Positions 44,617 to 58,765 of a stretch of 64,000 nt of DNA are shown piece after piece (positions within the stretch are counted from its first letter, which is position 1; each line of letters begins with the position of its first letter). Both the position numbers and the translations under genes were made by a program. Source of the stretch: Zopfochytrium polystomum (lineage: Eukaryota; Chytridiomycota; Chytridiomycetes; Chytridiales; Chytridiaceae); the NCBI GenBank assembly GCA_025765615.1, contig JAIVFJ010000029.1:397434-461433 (forward strand), given 5' to 3'. Under the pieces are notes generated by a model, which was not told the origin of the DNA, searched no databases, and was given only the letters and a program-made list of their open reading frames with translations.

Positions 44617-46021
44617 ATGAATTTGCATGAGCAAAGCGCAAAAGCAAGTACAAGGCCGTCACGCCTGAAAGCGACACAGAGCGGAAATATGGGCGCCAGC
44701 GCCTTAAATCGGAAAGAGAAACTCCGTCCATCGAAAAGGTAGTCTGTCAGGCCTCACATGAATAATTATTAGTAATCTAAACCTGTGGAAGTCAGGAGAT
44801 TATACCTGGAGGGAGCGAACACAGGTATTGACACTGTTATTGAGCCGTTCGCACCGGATTTATTCTTGGGACAGCGGTTCGGATTCGCCTCGTGCCAGCT
44901 CAGCAAAAACAAGCGCATCACAAACAAATCCGTCAAAGTCCACTCCACCTCAAGACGAATTGGATGCATCAAGGTTCCTCCTTGCAAATCTACTGTGAAA
45001 CTTTGATAGATTTCCATCAGTAGAACTCCCTCCCCATTATATTCAACTCGATTAAACCATTGGCACTAAATCGACGCTCCCTTTCCTCCAGTGTCAATCC
45101 CAAACGAAAGCCTTCCAGGAAGAAGGCGACTGGTACGACAGTCCGTACCCAGCCTGTCGAAGCACCAACCCATGAACAGCTGCAAGACGGATCTTTTAGT
45201 AAAGGGTGCCGCTTTAATTCGCCAACATTCATTCCTTATAGCTCCTTCAGAGATTTTTCTAAATCGCCTCAAACTGGGTCTGTTGCAAATCTCGGAGAAC
45301 CTTGGATTCAGAAAGCCGGTGATGATTTGGAGACTAATGTCACTCAAGAGAAGCGCTCGAAAGAATTAGATGGCCGAACGTCCCCAAAGTCAAGCCAGAT
45401 ATCCGCGCGGAAAACTAGAACAGCAAGGAAACCAAAGGAAGATGTGGCTACGCCAAAAGAGTACGTTGAAGTGGTTAGTGATGTGAAGAGTGATACTGAT
45501 CGCGAAGAATAAGTTCATCGTTCGACATCAAATCAACAGATGATAGCGTGGCCAGTGGGGACCAGTTGGGTCAACCCCAGATAAAAGTCAACCACACTGT
45601 TAGTCGACTCGTGAGACTTGAACCTCCGCGACCTGGGCGTAGCAAGAAATCTGTCAAAACCGCAATTGAATCGTCGTGAGGACCAAATTGTTTTCGTCTC
45701 GCAAGGCCTCATGCGGGACGCTTAAATGCTCCCACCAGCTCTGTCTCGGTCGTTTCTCCCCAGCCTTCCTCAGAGGACGAATCGAAGGAACCTGCAGAAG
45801 TCAAAAAGCGACAGTCACGGCAACGCAGGGATGTGAAGTCATCTTCACCTGGTGGAGATTTGGGCGACGCGATGATCGCTTCTGATGATCTCCAACCAAT
45901 TACGTTTGTGACCACCATGCCCCACTTTCTCGTTACCAAAGCTTCTTTTGAACTCAGGAATTCGACGAGAAATCAACTTCGTGCAACCGTTTCAACAATA
46001 AACACCGGCGATCAAAGGTAG
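44617..46021 (+). CDS. Uncharacterised disordered basic protein, 366 aa
   Basis: Six exons (44617-44738, 44792-44824, 44875-44973, 45092-45460, 45514-45675, 45706-46021) join in frame to 366 aa; that all six phases close supports a real gene. The product is almost wholly low-complexity: rich in Ser, Lys, Arg, Thr and Pro, with basic patches (NPKRKPSRKK, KKRQSRQRRD) and acidic-Ser patches (SSEDESKEPAE). The last 40 residues (ITFVTTMPHFLVTK, SFELRNSTRN) look more ordered. The composition suggests a nuclear or chromosome-associated protein, but no known domain is visible. The fifth intron would be only 30 bp, the shortest in the window. It ends 65 bp before the CCE1 start, same strand. Confidence 0.6.
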
Positions 46022-46086
46022 TGCTGTGTTATTTTGGGCAAACTTGATAATAAATAAGCCATCTCAAACCGCCCAGGACGAGTGTA

Positions 46087-47079
46087 ATGGAGAGAGCGAA
46101 CGCAGAGTAGGCCTCTTCTCTCGCATCGCTTCATTAAGAAAACGCCTTTAGACTGGGAAAATACACTCTAACCATTCTTCGTGATCGCCTTCGCCGTATG
46201 GGACTGACTTCGCTTGCGAGTAATCGGAAGAAAGACCTTGTCTCCCACCTTGTGAGCCATCTCCACCACCTCTGTTTCGATGGTGCATCTCAGGCTCGGA
46301 CCCCCATCATCGTTATCGCCATCGATATTGGGATGCGGAACCTCTCCCACGCGACGGTTCTATTGCCGGCGCTTTCCCTCGACCGTATCCACCCGCCAAC
46401 TGCCAGACTGATGGATTGGGCTCTTCACACTAGAAATCTAGATGGCGCCAGCAGCGGAACATATGATCCCATATCTGTCGCCGTGGCGTTGAGACCGGTC
46501 GTTGATAGAATATTCTCCAACGCTGAAGAAATAGCCGCGGCCATGAGCTCTGAAACAGCGCCGTCCATTCAACTATTGATAGAGCGACAGTCGTGGCGAT
46601 TCGCAACGGCGATGGCGATTCCGATTGTTCGGACTGCGGCGATTGAATCGATGATTGTGGCAATGTCTTTGGACCGGATGACTTGTGGTCCCGATATCCC
46701 GGGAAACCCTGTTTCCACAGATCGACTGCGAGGAAGAATACTCGGCGTTCAACCACGCGCGGTTTCAGATCACTTCTTGCAGATGGAGGGAGAATCCGCC
46801 GACAGCGGTGAGCTCAAAGAGGCGCGAATAAGGGGCGTGAAGCGAAGTTATGCGACCAAGAAACGAGATGCAGTAAAGCTTGTTGAGAGCTGGTTGGACC
46901 AGTGCAAGGATGGCTCCAAGGAGCGTCGAGTTGAAGTACCGGATGAGCTGGCTCGAATGTTTTTGAGGGAGTCAAAGCGAGATGATTTGAGCGATGCATT
47001 GATGATGGCTGTTGCATGGGGGGATTGGCGTATAAACTCCTGGAATTACGCCATGGATTTATTTCAAATTGAGAACTGA
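46087..47079 (+). CDS. CCE1: Mitochondrial Holliday-junction resolvase, CCE1/Ydc2 family
   Basis: Cuts four-way DNA junctions in mitochondrial DNA, resolving recombination intermediates. Two exons: a 20-nt exon 1 (46087-46106) and 46152-47079, 315 aa in frame. The N-terminus reads as a SAP-like DNA-binding motif (LTILRDRLRRMGLTS, KKDLVSHL), which needs the upstream exon to be complete. The RNase-H-like core has the catalytic acids: Asp in VIAIDIGMRNLSH, Glu in LLIERQSWR, and two Asp in SKRDDLSDALMMAVAW. A shorter model starting at the ATG at 46198 would cut the SAP motif in half. Yeast Cce1 acts in mitochondria; no clear presequence is seen here. Confidence 0.88.
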
Positions 47080-47637
47080 GTAATAGATTGGAAAGTGAAG
47101 AAAATGGGGGACCTTTTTTGCAATTTTATGGGAATATCGCTATGTGATTGCCGGTTTGCGTATCTCCCGTCACAGTATTCTGCATTCTTTTCCCGAAATC
47201 TCGAAATCTCCGAGCTCCTGGCCCAAAAGATATCACGAGTCCCTTTCACGGATTCTTAGGGTTCCCCATGGCTTGCAATATGTGTTTCTCGGGGAGACCA
47301 GGGAGCCACGGATGGCGACAAGCATTCTGCACCGACCAGACCAGCAGCTTGTATTCTGCAAAACAATAACCTTCCACGAACGCTCGGTCACCAAACCGCA
47401 CCACGCACAGTGTCTTACATCAAGCGGTTCGCTGCCCTTCCAATGCATTTTGAATTACAGCAGCGCCCTCGGGGGGAAGCAGCATCCTCGCCGCCATGTC
47501 GGAGTTGAAGACTGGGCCGCTCGTCAATTTCTTTGTTTTCAGGATTTTTTTTTTTTCTTCTAAATCAATCCGCAGGGGACACCGACCCGCCAGCAACCCA
47601 TCGCTAGTCTCCGCCGGAATACGATCTCAAACACACG
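47080..47637. other. Intergenic region between CCE1 and the proteasome alpha-4 gene
   Basis: No gene is seen. A T/C-rich stretch with a run of T at about 47545-47558 lies before the alpha-4 start. Confidence 0.35.
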
Positions 47638-49160
47638 ATGTCAGGATACGACAGGTGCGCAGCCGATTACCGCTCGCCCGATCTGCCTGCTCTCGCCTGT
47701 TCGCCTCGACGGGGCGAGTGCGACGGATCCGTCTCAATTGTTGGTCGCGAGCGCCGCGAGGCGCGAAGGACGCGTGGCCACATCCCATGGCACTGCCACC
47801 CGCAACGAACGCATCTTGTCTGATCCAAACCAACTCGTACTCTCCCCAGAGCCCTCACCGTCTTCTCTCCCGACGGCCACCTTTTCCAAGTCGAATACGT
47901 GAGTGGCATCAGCTGGCGGACACGAGTTTGTCCATATGCGAAAATCCGCGTTAACCCCAAACCCATTGTTCCCGTGAAGGCCGTCGAAGCTGTCCGGAAG
48001 GGGACCTGCGCGGTGAGTTTCACCTTGCAAGTGGCTTGGCTTGCCACACATTTAACGTTCTCCATCCCTTTTGAAAACCTACAGGTCGGCGTCCGCGGCG
48101 CCAACTGCGTCGTCCTCGGCGTCGAAAAAAAGTCTGTCCTCAAGCTGCAGGACCCCCGCACGGTCCGCAAGATCGCGCAGCTCGATGACCACGTCTGCAT
48201 GGCGTTCGCAGGTACGGTTTCCCGTCGCCTTTTCCCCTTCTCTCCGTTTTCTCTTTATGTGGGTTTTCGAGTGCCAACCTGGCTCTGCAGGTTTGACGGC
48301 CGACGCTCGTGTGCTGATCAACAAGGCGCGGATCGAATGCCAAAGCCACCGACTGACCATCGAGGATCCCGTGTCTGTCGAATACATCACCCGATACATT
48401 GCGGGAGTCCAGCAGGTGAGGGAATGCGCGGCGTCTTTGCTTCTTTTCCTTGAAAGCAAGCTAGTTTGATACGCGTTTCCCTTCTTCTTGCATAGAAATA
48501 CACACAAAGCGGAGGTGTCCGACCTTTTGGCATTTCCACCCTTGTGATTGGCTTTGACTCGGACAAGGTGCCCAAGCTGTACCAAACCGATCCTTCCGGG
48601 ATCTACTCTGCATGGAAGGTGAGGGCGGAAGTTTCGCCTATTGTTACCCCCAAGTTCTGGCTTGGAAATATTTTATGGTTAACACGTGGGGTTTTCTTTG
48701 AACCTAGGCCAACGCTATTGGCCGCAGCTCCAAGACGGTGCGTGAATTTCTCGAAAAGAACTACAAGGACGGCATGGACGACGACAGCACGATCAAGCTC
48801 GCTGTGCGTTCGCTGCTGGAGGTGCGTCGTCATCCAGGCAAGGTTTAAACCTGTACATTGACCAACCACTCGCGCCTGTTTCTTGAAGATTGTTCAAACG
48901 GGTGCGAAGAATATCGAAATTGCAATTATGGGACCGGATGCGAAACTTAAGGTGAGCGATATTGAGCGATACGGTCAATGGTTCTACGCTGAAGACGGCT
49001 TTCCTGTAGTCTCTCGATGCTTCAGAGGTTGAGGCAATTGTGGCGACGATCGAGCAGGAGAACGCGGCAGAGGTGAGATATTTTCTAATCCCCAAGGCAT
49101 GCCTTCTCAATGACAACGCTCAAGGCGGCAGCGAAGTCCTCTGGGTCCTCGTCCAAGTGA
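47638..49160 (+). CDS. 20S proteasome subunit alpha-4 (PSMA7/Pre6 type)
   Basis: Outer-ring subunit of the 20S proteasome core. Ten exons (47638-47654, 47850-47898, 47980-48012, 48085-48211, 48291-48415, 48496-48618, 48708-48821, 48889-48951, 49010-49072, 49125-49160) give 249 aa, the normal length (human PSMA7 has 248). The alpha signature [19 protein letters not shown] is at the N-terminus, followed by [52 protein letters not shown] and [16 protein letters not shown]. The short last exon gives [11 protein letters not shown], a Lys-ended tail like those of the family. The subtype call comes from the [17 protein letters not shown] segment. Confidence 0.95.
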
Positions 49161-49278
49161 GGCCTGTCGCCGTTGCGGCAATGCAATTTGTGGCACATCA
49201 TTCCGGTTGCAAATTTGGGAATAAATGTGGCGATGCAAAAAAAACAGTCTTTATTGCCAAAGCCATCTTTTCGATTAT

Positions 49279-51342
<2,064 letters not shown>

Positions 51343-51794
51343 TATGCGGCGCGGTGCGATCTCGTTTGTTTGACTCTGTTTTCCAAGATTTTCTTGAAAC
51401 TGGAATTTCGCGACCTTGACAAGGCACGGCGCCCAAGCAACTGCTGTTGGCCTCAGGGCTCGCTCGACCGCGCACAGCCCTGGCAAGGCGCGTCCAAATC
51501 GAAAGGTCGGAAGGGACCTCGTGCATTCATTTGCTCATTCTCTCCCATGCAACAACGGGCTGAGGTTGAGAAATGGGACCGTCTGCGGCTTGCCTTTGCC
51601 TTACTCCAAATGAACCCCAGGCAACGACACGGTGGAAGTAAATCAGTCCGCGTTTCGGAAGAAATGACAATTCTGTTTGTTGAAGGCGCAGGCCCAGCGC
51701 CATAAAATAACACACTCCCAGTCGACCCGGCTCCGCGGCGTCGATTGTCTTGGCTTCTTGAGGCTCAAATAGCCGTACCAACGCATCTGCCAAA
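51343..51794. promoter_or_regulatory. Divergent promoter region, RPT1 and LMBRD1-like gene
   Basis: 452 bp between the two start codons, with no gene inside. Long frames on both strands are compositional. Confidence 0.4.
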
Positions 51795-53743
51795 ATGATC
51801 AACATCGTCCTCATCCTCTTCTCGGCAGTATTCGCAATCCTCATCATCATATCGGCGATATACTTTCTCGTGTACTTCCAACATCCCGACGATAAATGGG
51901 TCGCATGGGTTCCAAAAGTTGTTGTGGTGAGGCTGCAGCCGGCAGACACGGAAAAAGAGGAGATATCCTGGCTGATCAAGCTATTACTGGCATATAGGTG
52001 TCGGGGCTCTCTCTTGCCGCATTCAATATCTTCCTCCTTCCGCTAGATGTTGGTAATCAGTCAGGCCAGCTTGTCGCTACCGGCGAAATCCCTATGGGAA
52101 AAATCACACTCGCTTTCTACATTATGTCGGTGCTAATGGTAGTTGTCGGGGTTCCGTTTACGGTCTTCTACTACGAAGGAGCCGACGACAATGACGAGTC
52201 GGATGAGAAGAAGTTAGGTGCCGCCAGTACCGCTGAGAAGGAGTCTAATGTGTATCTCGTTCAAAGATCAAACGCGAGCCAGATCGGATACGCGCTGAAA
52301 TGGCTTATCCCAACGCTTATCTTTGCTGGCGCGATTGTCGGTGTCATGTATTGGCAAGTGGGCTACGCCGACATCCCCACTACTCGAGTCACTGGAAAAT
52401 TCACAGAGGGCTTTGACCTCACATTCGACTTACTGTGCATTAGCGAGCGATGGGACCGCATCGGTATTTCATTCTCCATTTGTCATGGAATTAATTTGTT
52501 GCAAAGTGCCAAATGCAAGCTGGCTATAACCATCCATGGGTCTCGTGGCTCGTCTACGTCGTGGCAATGGTATCACTCATTGGCTGGGTCATCTTTTCGG
52601 TCTTTGGGGGAGTTGGCTTGATTTCACTACCTTATGACCTGTTGTGCGAGTTTCAAAACCGACCGAAGCCAATTACATCGGCGCAGTTGAGTTTTTTGTG
52701 TAATGCATCCACTTCGGACGACTTTCTCACGGAATCTCTTACAATCATAGGTATGCGGAGCAGAAGAAGGCAATCGGGCAGCAAGCCGAACTTCTCATGG
52801 AGGTTGGGAAGCAACTCAACGAGGAATTGAGAAACTCTTACCGGTCAGGAAGTCGCTTCAATCGGCGGTTTCGCAAACTACGGGCGCGGGAGGCCGAGTT
52901 CAGAAAGGATGTTCTCATCCTGGAATTCCATTACCGAAGACTGGAGGAGTGTTACAAACAGCAGGGTGGAAATATACTGCTTCAGTACTTGAAACTTGTC
53001 GGTGCATGCGTCGGGTAAGTCTCAATCGTTTTGATTCGCCAGGAATTGACAGCGCACCATCAGAACGGTCCTGTCATTGATGTGGATCGCCCACATTTGC
53101 ATCTATCTTCTTCCCTACATTCTCAAAATGACGCCGTTCTCGTCATTCTTGAATTCCTTTTTTGAGACCGTCAGCCCCGTTCCGTTCATCGGAACCGCAT
53201 TTTACGCGCTATTCTCGTTCTATTTGCTACTGTGTGTAATCAAGGGGAACTCAAAGCTCGGAATGCGATTATTTTTCATCACGATACACCCATTACGGTA
53301 TGTCGATCGAAATGACTTCGCGTCAGCAAAAGCGCTAACATAGGAGCAAGGATCGGAGAGACGATGATGAATTCCCTGGTGTTCAACACAGGCGTCATTC
53401 TGCTGTCGTCTCTTTCTGTGGCACAATTCTGCACACTTGCATTTGGGCGCTACGCTAAGTACACGGCCTCAAACTGTAAGAGTCTCATTGGCTTGGCCAA
53501 GCTTCACGGGCGAAACATAACGTACAAAAAGCTTTGTTTGGGGTACAAATTCAAAATCTTAGAGGAGTTCAGTACGCGTATGATGCGTTTATCTTCATGC
53601 TCCTTGCCTTCGCGGGTGTTACGATGGCATACAATATCTACCGGCCCTACAAGAAGCAGAGGGAGAACAGGTAAACGCTAACCTTTGGCCCGTATTTGGG
53701 TAACTGACCAGATTTCGCGCTTAGAATGAACTTTAAATGGTGA
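51795..53743 (+). CDS. LMBRD1-like multi-pass membrane protein
   Basis: Animal LMBRD1 sits in the lysosome membrane and works with ABCD4 in cobalamin export; a vacuolar role is inferred here. Exons 51795-51926, 51998-52463 and 52520 onwards join in frame. Membrane segments: residues 1-28 (VLILFSAVFAILIIISAIYFLV), a second near SGLSLAAFNIFLLPLDVGNQ, a third with LAFYIMSVLMVVVGVPFTVFYYE, then LKWLIPTLIFAGAIVGVMYW and VVAMVSLIGWVIFSVFGGVGL followed by LPYDLL and RPKPI, all in family order. A soluble helical loop (QQAELLMEVGKQLNEEL) precedes four C-terminal segments. A last small exon adds RMNFKW before TGA at 53741-53743. LMBR1/LIMR relatives are the alternative. Confidence 0.85.
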
Positions 53744-54031
53744 CGGGCCTCTTCCGATGACGAAGAAGTTGAAGTGGTTATTTATCATCATAATATTTCT
53801 CTGGCCCAAGCGGTCGATAAGAAAGTTGGAGTAGTTGTGCTTCAAGGGTGCAACGGGCTTCAAATGTTTTTTTTTCAACCTTCTTTCAGTTGTAGTGGGT
53901 GTCGGCGCTATTTTTGGTATCACCACTCCGTTAGCGTGTCGACCGCAAGCCCAAACCAAAGGCTGGCATCATAATCACGTCCTCTCCATCACGCCGGAAG
54001 GACTCTGTAAACACCGTCGTCGGTCCAGAAA

Positions 54032-56726
54032 ATGAAGGGATTGAAAAACCGCGTGGTGAGAAGTGGTCCCGATTTCCAGCGAATCCGGCAAACCAAATGG
54101 TAAAACGATGCTCATCTCCGAATAGCTCTCGCGAAACAAAGCACCCGCTCCCGACAGTGCATCAACATCGGTTGCGTCCAGCAGCTCATCGATTGCGGCC
54201 GCAGCTAAAGGAGTATCGCCTAATAAGATCGCCCCTGTTCCCGTGGCACAGCAGAAACTAGCGAAACCAAATGACCAGGTATCTCCTTTCGCGGCGCAGA
54301 AGCAATCCTCAGAACCTCGAAAGAGCGAGCCGAAGATCGACCCTGTGGTTCCAATCGGATCTGGCAGCGGCTCAGGATTTTTGGTGGGTGAGCTGTCTTT
54401 TATGCTTCTCGGGTGCTTACGGGCCGCAACTGCAGGGCAAAGATGGCATGAAAGGATCAACCAGCTCCGTCGGCAGTAAACAGACCGAGGCCAGTAGGGA
54501 AGTTCCCAAGAGCGGCTCCATCAGCAGGATTAAGAACTCGCCCAAGGATATGATTCCCCTTAGCAAGACAAAACGTCAAGGATCCTCCAGGTTCCACATC
54601 ACCGAACGCGTAGAACTGGAGAAATTGAACAGCTTCAAAGGTATAGACAAGAGACTAGGTAACCCAACTCACATGAGCGAGCCAGATGTGCCTCCGTCGG
54701 AACGGCAGGATCTCTTCATCAAAAAGCTTCAACAGTGCAGCGTTCTGTTCGATTTCAACGATGCACTATCTGACCTGAAAGGGAAAGAGATTAAACGCCA
54801 AACCCTCACAGAGCTGGTCGAATACATCTCAAATAATCGAGGAATCATCACGGATCCCATTTACCCGGAGCTAATCAACATGGTGAGCCCTCCGAGACTG
54901 TCTTCGCGTCTTGCAACTAAGACGTGCAAGAAAAGTTTGCAACAAATCTGTTCCGAACGATCCCACCTCAAATTAACCCTACCGGTGACGCGTTTGATCC
55001 GGAAGAGGACGAACCAGTACTTGAGATGGCGTGGCCGCACCTCCAGATCGTGTATGAACTGTTTCTTCGCTTCGTTGAGTCGCCCGACTTCAACACGAAC
55101 ATTGCCAAAAAGTACATCGATCAACACTTCATTCTTCAGGTGTGGGGACGAACTTCCAATATCGCATGGGTCATTCGATTGATGTTTTGTGGCAGCTTCT
55201 TGAACTCTTCGATATTGAAGATCCGCGCGAGAGGGACTTTTTAAAGACAACTCTTCATCGAATTTACGGAAAGTTTCTCAACCTGCGAGCGTTCATCCGA
55301 AGGTCCATAAACAACGTGTTTTTACAATTCGTTTACGAGCTCGAGCGACACAACGGAATTGCGGAGCTTCTGGAGATCCTCGGAAGGTGTGTCGCCGCTA
55401 ACGTGAAACTTCATTGGAGCCTGACCCGCTTTGCAGTATTATCAACGGCTTTGCACTCCCGCTGAAAGAAGAACACAAAACATTTTTGACTCGAGTGCTG
55501 CTTCCGCTGCACAAGGCGAAGTCCCTCACTCTCTATCACCCTCAATTGGCATATTGCGTCGTCCAGTTCCTTGAGAAAGATCCCTCCTTAACTGAAGAGG
55601 TACAGTTGATTCTATGACACTGAAACATTAGTAATCCCCCGTTGTCCCATCAGGTCGTTTGCGGTCTCCTGCGGTTTTGGCCAAAGACAAATAGTCCAAA
55701 GGAGGTCATGTTTTTGAATGAGGTGGAGGAGATTTTGGATGTCATGGAGCCCGAAGAGTTCCAAAAGATCCAAGTCCCTTTGTTTCAGCAAATTGCGCGC
55801 TGCGTGTCGAGCACCCACTTTCAGGTGAAGTGTACATTACATTCCTATTCGCTCAAACAATCGGAAAGGTTGCCGAACGTGCCTTGTGTTACTGGAACAA
55901 CGACTACATAATCAACCTGATCGGTGATAACGCCAGTGTAATCCTTCCGATTATGTTTGCGAGCCTGTATCGAAACTCCAAAACTCACTGGAACAAGTAC
56001 GAGAATTTTTTGGTAAAGCGGCCCGTCGTTTAACCATTGCTTTCAAACGAAAGAACGATACATGGTCTTGTTTACAACGCACTTAAATTATTTATGGAGA
56101 TAAGCCCCAAGTTGTTCGATGAGTGCACTAATGCCTACAAGCAAAATCGGCAACTGTAAGCCTTGTGAAAGCACAGCAATCTTACATCTCACTGCCCGGT
56201 CCCTCAATTTGATTCAGAGAACGGAAGAGGCAAAAAGACAGGGAGGAGATGTGGTCGAAATTGGAGTCAATGGCTTCTTCAAATGCTGCAAAACTGCCCT
56301 CTGCTGGGGTTGGATTGGTTCCTCGTGCACCAGCAGCGTCTTCCTTCTCTCCAAGAAGTAGGTTGCATTACCTTTTTTAGGAGGATAAAGGCGGCCTGGA
56401 AAACGGGCCACGTACTTTGTGTTTAACTTCCCTCTGTTTACCAGCTCCTGTCATGGGACAACAGGTGGACCAAGCAGTCGCCGACGACGCAGGAGAGGAC
56501 GACATTCCAGCGCAGGAATTGGTCAGTGGACACACACTTATCTTAGCCTCGCCAACTGTTTGAAAATCAGGCACACTTTGAAGGCCGTCCCGCACCTCAG
56601 CGATTCAGAAGGAAATCCGTGCTGCCAGTGGACGAACAGGTGCTCACAGAGCTTTCGCGGCACAAGTCCCTCGAGGATTTACTATCGAAGAAGAAGCAAG
56701 AGGTGGCCGCAAACGGCGAGGGATAA
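54032..56726 (+). CDS. PP2A regulatory subunit B56 (B')
   Basis: Directs the PP2A phosphatase to substrates; yeast Rts1 is the counterpart. Exon 1 (54032-54055) encodes MKGLKNRV, exon 2 starts at 54126, and a Ser/Pro-rich disordered N-terminus follows to about residue 150. The B56 HEAT-like core is clear: [94 protein letters not shown] (split over an intron), [21 protein letters not shown], and ALCYWNND. The C-terminus is basic and charged ([18 protein letters not shown]) and ends at TAA 56724-56726. About ten short introns. Substrate pockets were not checked residue by residue. Confidence 0.93.
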
Positions 56727-56870
56727 GAAACATAATCTCCGTTCTTCTCGTTGGGTGCTCGGATCCTATTATTGATCTCACTGCAGGACCTCCGAGCGAT
56801 TCGTGTTCATTTTAGAGCGGTTTTCTCTTCTTAATACACCTCAACCGACTGTAAATGAAGCAACTCCCGA

Positions 56871-57554
56871 TCATTTCAGTGCCACCGACCCCTCCATAGT
56901 CCACAGCTCGGGAGCTCCTTCTGTTTTCCAAATGTCGATGGAGGCCACCTCAACGACCGCTCCAACGACGCCTCCGCCGTCCCATCCCCCCAAAGCCCGT
57001 AATTCCTTCTGGACTCGAGCCTTTATGTCGGCCGAAAGATTTCCGTAAACCAAGCTGAGGTGTGGCCAATAGGGCTCTCTGCGGTCCTGCTCCGGCAGAA
57101 GGATATCGACGCATTCACGGTTCAGCTTCATCAGCGAGTCGCTCTCCTCAACTTTTGCCATAACGCACTGAAAGTTTGCAAGCAATGCCTTGTGAGCAAC
57201 TGCACAATGCGAAGAAATAAAGGCGGACGCAAACCTGAAAATACATATCCTTGACGACAATGTCTGTCAGCTGCAGTTTCAGCGGACCAGTACGACTCGC
57301 AACGTCGCGCAGCCGGCGCGCCGTCTCCGCCGCGTCGAGCGTTACCTGGCCCAGGAGAGTTATGTGCGGTGTCCACTGGTGTTAAGGCTGTCAGCGGCTT
57401 CATGGGGTACTCCAGACTCTAAAATAACCTTTGGCGTTCCCAGTTCGTTGGCGTACTTGTCGACAATGGCTTGAAGCCGCGTCGCGAGTGGTGAGCCGCT
57501 AGGCGGGCCGATCCACAGCGAGAGGCCCGGCGGCGAAGAGCCCGTCGAGGACAT
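56871..57554 (-). CDS. Cyclic phosphodiesterase of the 2H superfamily
   Basis: Opens cyclic phosphates, typically ADP-ribose 1'',2''-cyclic phosphate left over from tRNA splicing (family knowledge). Three exons (57554-57429, 57375-57235, 57167-56871) join in frame to 187 aa, the normal size. Both catalytic H-x-T/S motifs are present: PHITLLG in exon 2 and PHLSLVYG in exon 3. The N-terminus LSLWIGPPSGSP matches the family start. There is no targeting signal, so it is probably cytosolic. The start codon is only 44 bp from that of the next gene on the other strand. Confidence 0.9.
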
Positions 57555-57598
57555 GTCAGGCCAAATTGGTAGCACCCTTTTTCGGCTTCATCGCCACC
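57555..57598. promoter_or_regulatory. 44-bp gap between two divergent start codons
   Basis: The start codons of the cyclic phosphodiesterase (minus) and the CCDC90-like gene (plus) are 44 bp apart. Core promoters of one or both genes must therefore overlap the other transcript or its coding region. Confidence 0.7.
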
Positions 57599-58588
57599 AT
57601 GCTCTCACCGAGGTTGCAGTCAGCGACAAGAGCCGCCCCACGCACGGCTGCGATCACGGCAGGGCGGCGCAATGCGCTCTCGGACCGCCCGGCGCGCCGC
57701 TTTCTCTCTGCAGCGTCGTCTGCCTCCGGCGGCCGCCCATTTCACCACTTTGAAGAGGAAGACCAGGCGCCGTCGGTTCACTCGTTCGACACTTACAGGT
57801 AAAGGAAATCCTCGTCCCAACTGGGCGGCATCCGCTGATCGCTCTCGCGCGCGAGGAAATTTATAGGTTCGTTCAGCGACTGGAGGCGGACGGATTCACG
57901 CGGGAAAGTGCAGAGGCGATCATGAACTCGCTCTCCGAGGTTGTGAAGGAAAGGTGAGGCTTTAGGCGAAAGGTGATTTCAGTCGAATACTCCCAGCGCT
58001 AAATGGCTACCTCTCCTCCTTGACTTCGATGCGCCGCAGTATCCACGGTATCTCAGCAACCTCAATATCAAAGTCTGAATTTGAAAAAGTAAGACGCCCA
58101 CTTCAACGGATAAAAGATATGCGTTAACCTTTTCCGAACAAGACCATGTACATGAACACAGTCGACTTCAACCACTTCCGCAGCGAACTGCACCTCCGCG
58201 ACGCCAATGAAACGGCCGTCATCCGCGCCGAAGCCGCGCGCCTGAGCGCCGACCTCAATCGCCTGCGCCTGCGCTCCGCCGAAGAGCTCCGCCGCATCCA
58301 GAGCAACGTGCGGCTGGAGCTGGGGCAGGAGAAGGCCCGGATCCGAGACGAGATGAGCGTGCAGGAGATTAAGATTCGGGAGGCCGACGCGAGGATTGAG
58401 AGCGAGGCGGCCGCGGTGGCGACCACTTTGGAGGGCATACCGTGGGAACTGTTCAAGACCTTGTTTCCGCTATTTTGCGCTGCTGGCGCGCTGGCATTCA
58501 GTAAGTGCGCGACAACATTGGTTTTCTCGCAATGCGTTGACTGTCCGTCTTCTGTTGTCCTCAAGGTTACCTTCGTTTTATCCGATAG
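57599..58588 (+). CDS. Mitochondrial coiled-coil membrane protein, CCDC90/MCUR1-like (DUF1640)
   Basis: Animal members (MCUR1, CCDC90B) lie in the mitochondrial inner membrane and influence calcium uptake and respiratory assembly; fungal members include Fmp32. Five exons. The first encodes a basic presequence (RLQSATRAAPRTAAITAGRR), then the head motif LEADGFTRESAEAIMNSL, a short exon (SIHGISATSISKSEFEK), then a long exon with MNTVDFNHFRSELHLRDANE and an uninterrupted helix rich in Arg/Glu (58200-58430) that forms the coiled coil. A C-terminal membrane segment (FKTLFPLFCAAGALAF) ends in a very short last exon (YLRFIR, stop 58586-58588). This is the normal family order and size. Confidence 0.87.
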
Positions 58589-58765
58589 CAAACGTTTTTC
58601 ACCTCTTTCGCAAGCACATTCAGCCCGACTAATAAATTTCCATGCCCACCGCCTTCATTTTCGTTGAAGAGTATCTTCAAATATGTCAAAACTTTCGAGT
58701 TGGTACCACAGTGTATATGTATTGATGTTTCGTTGTTGGTCACCTCCTTAAATTAGACCTGAGAA

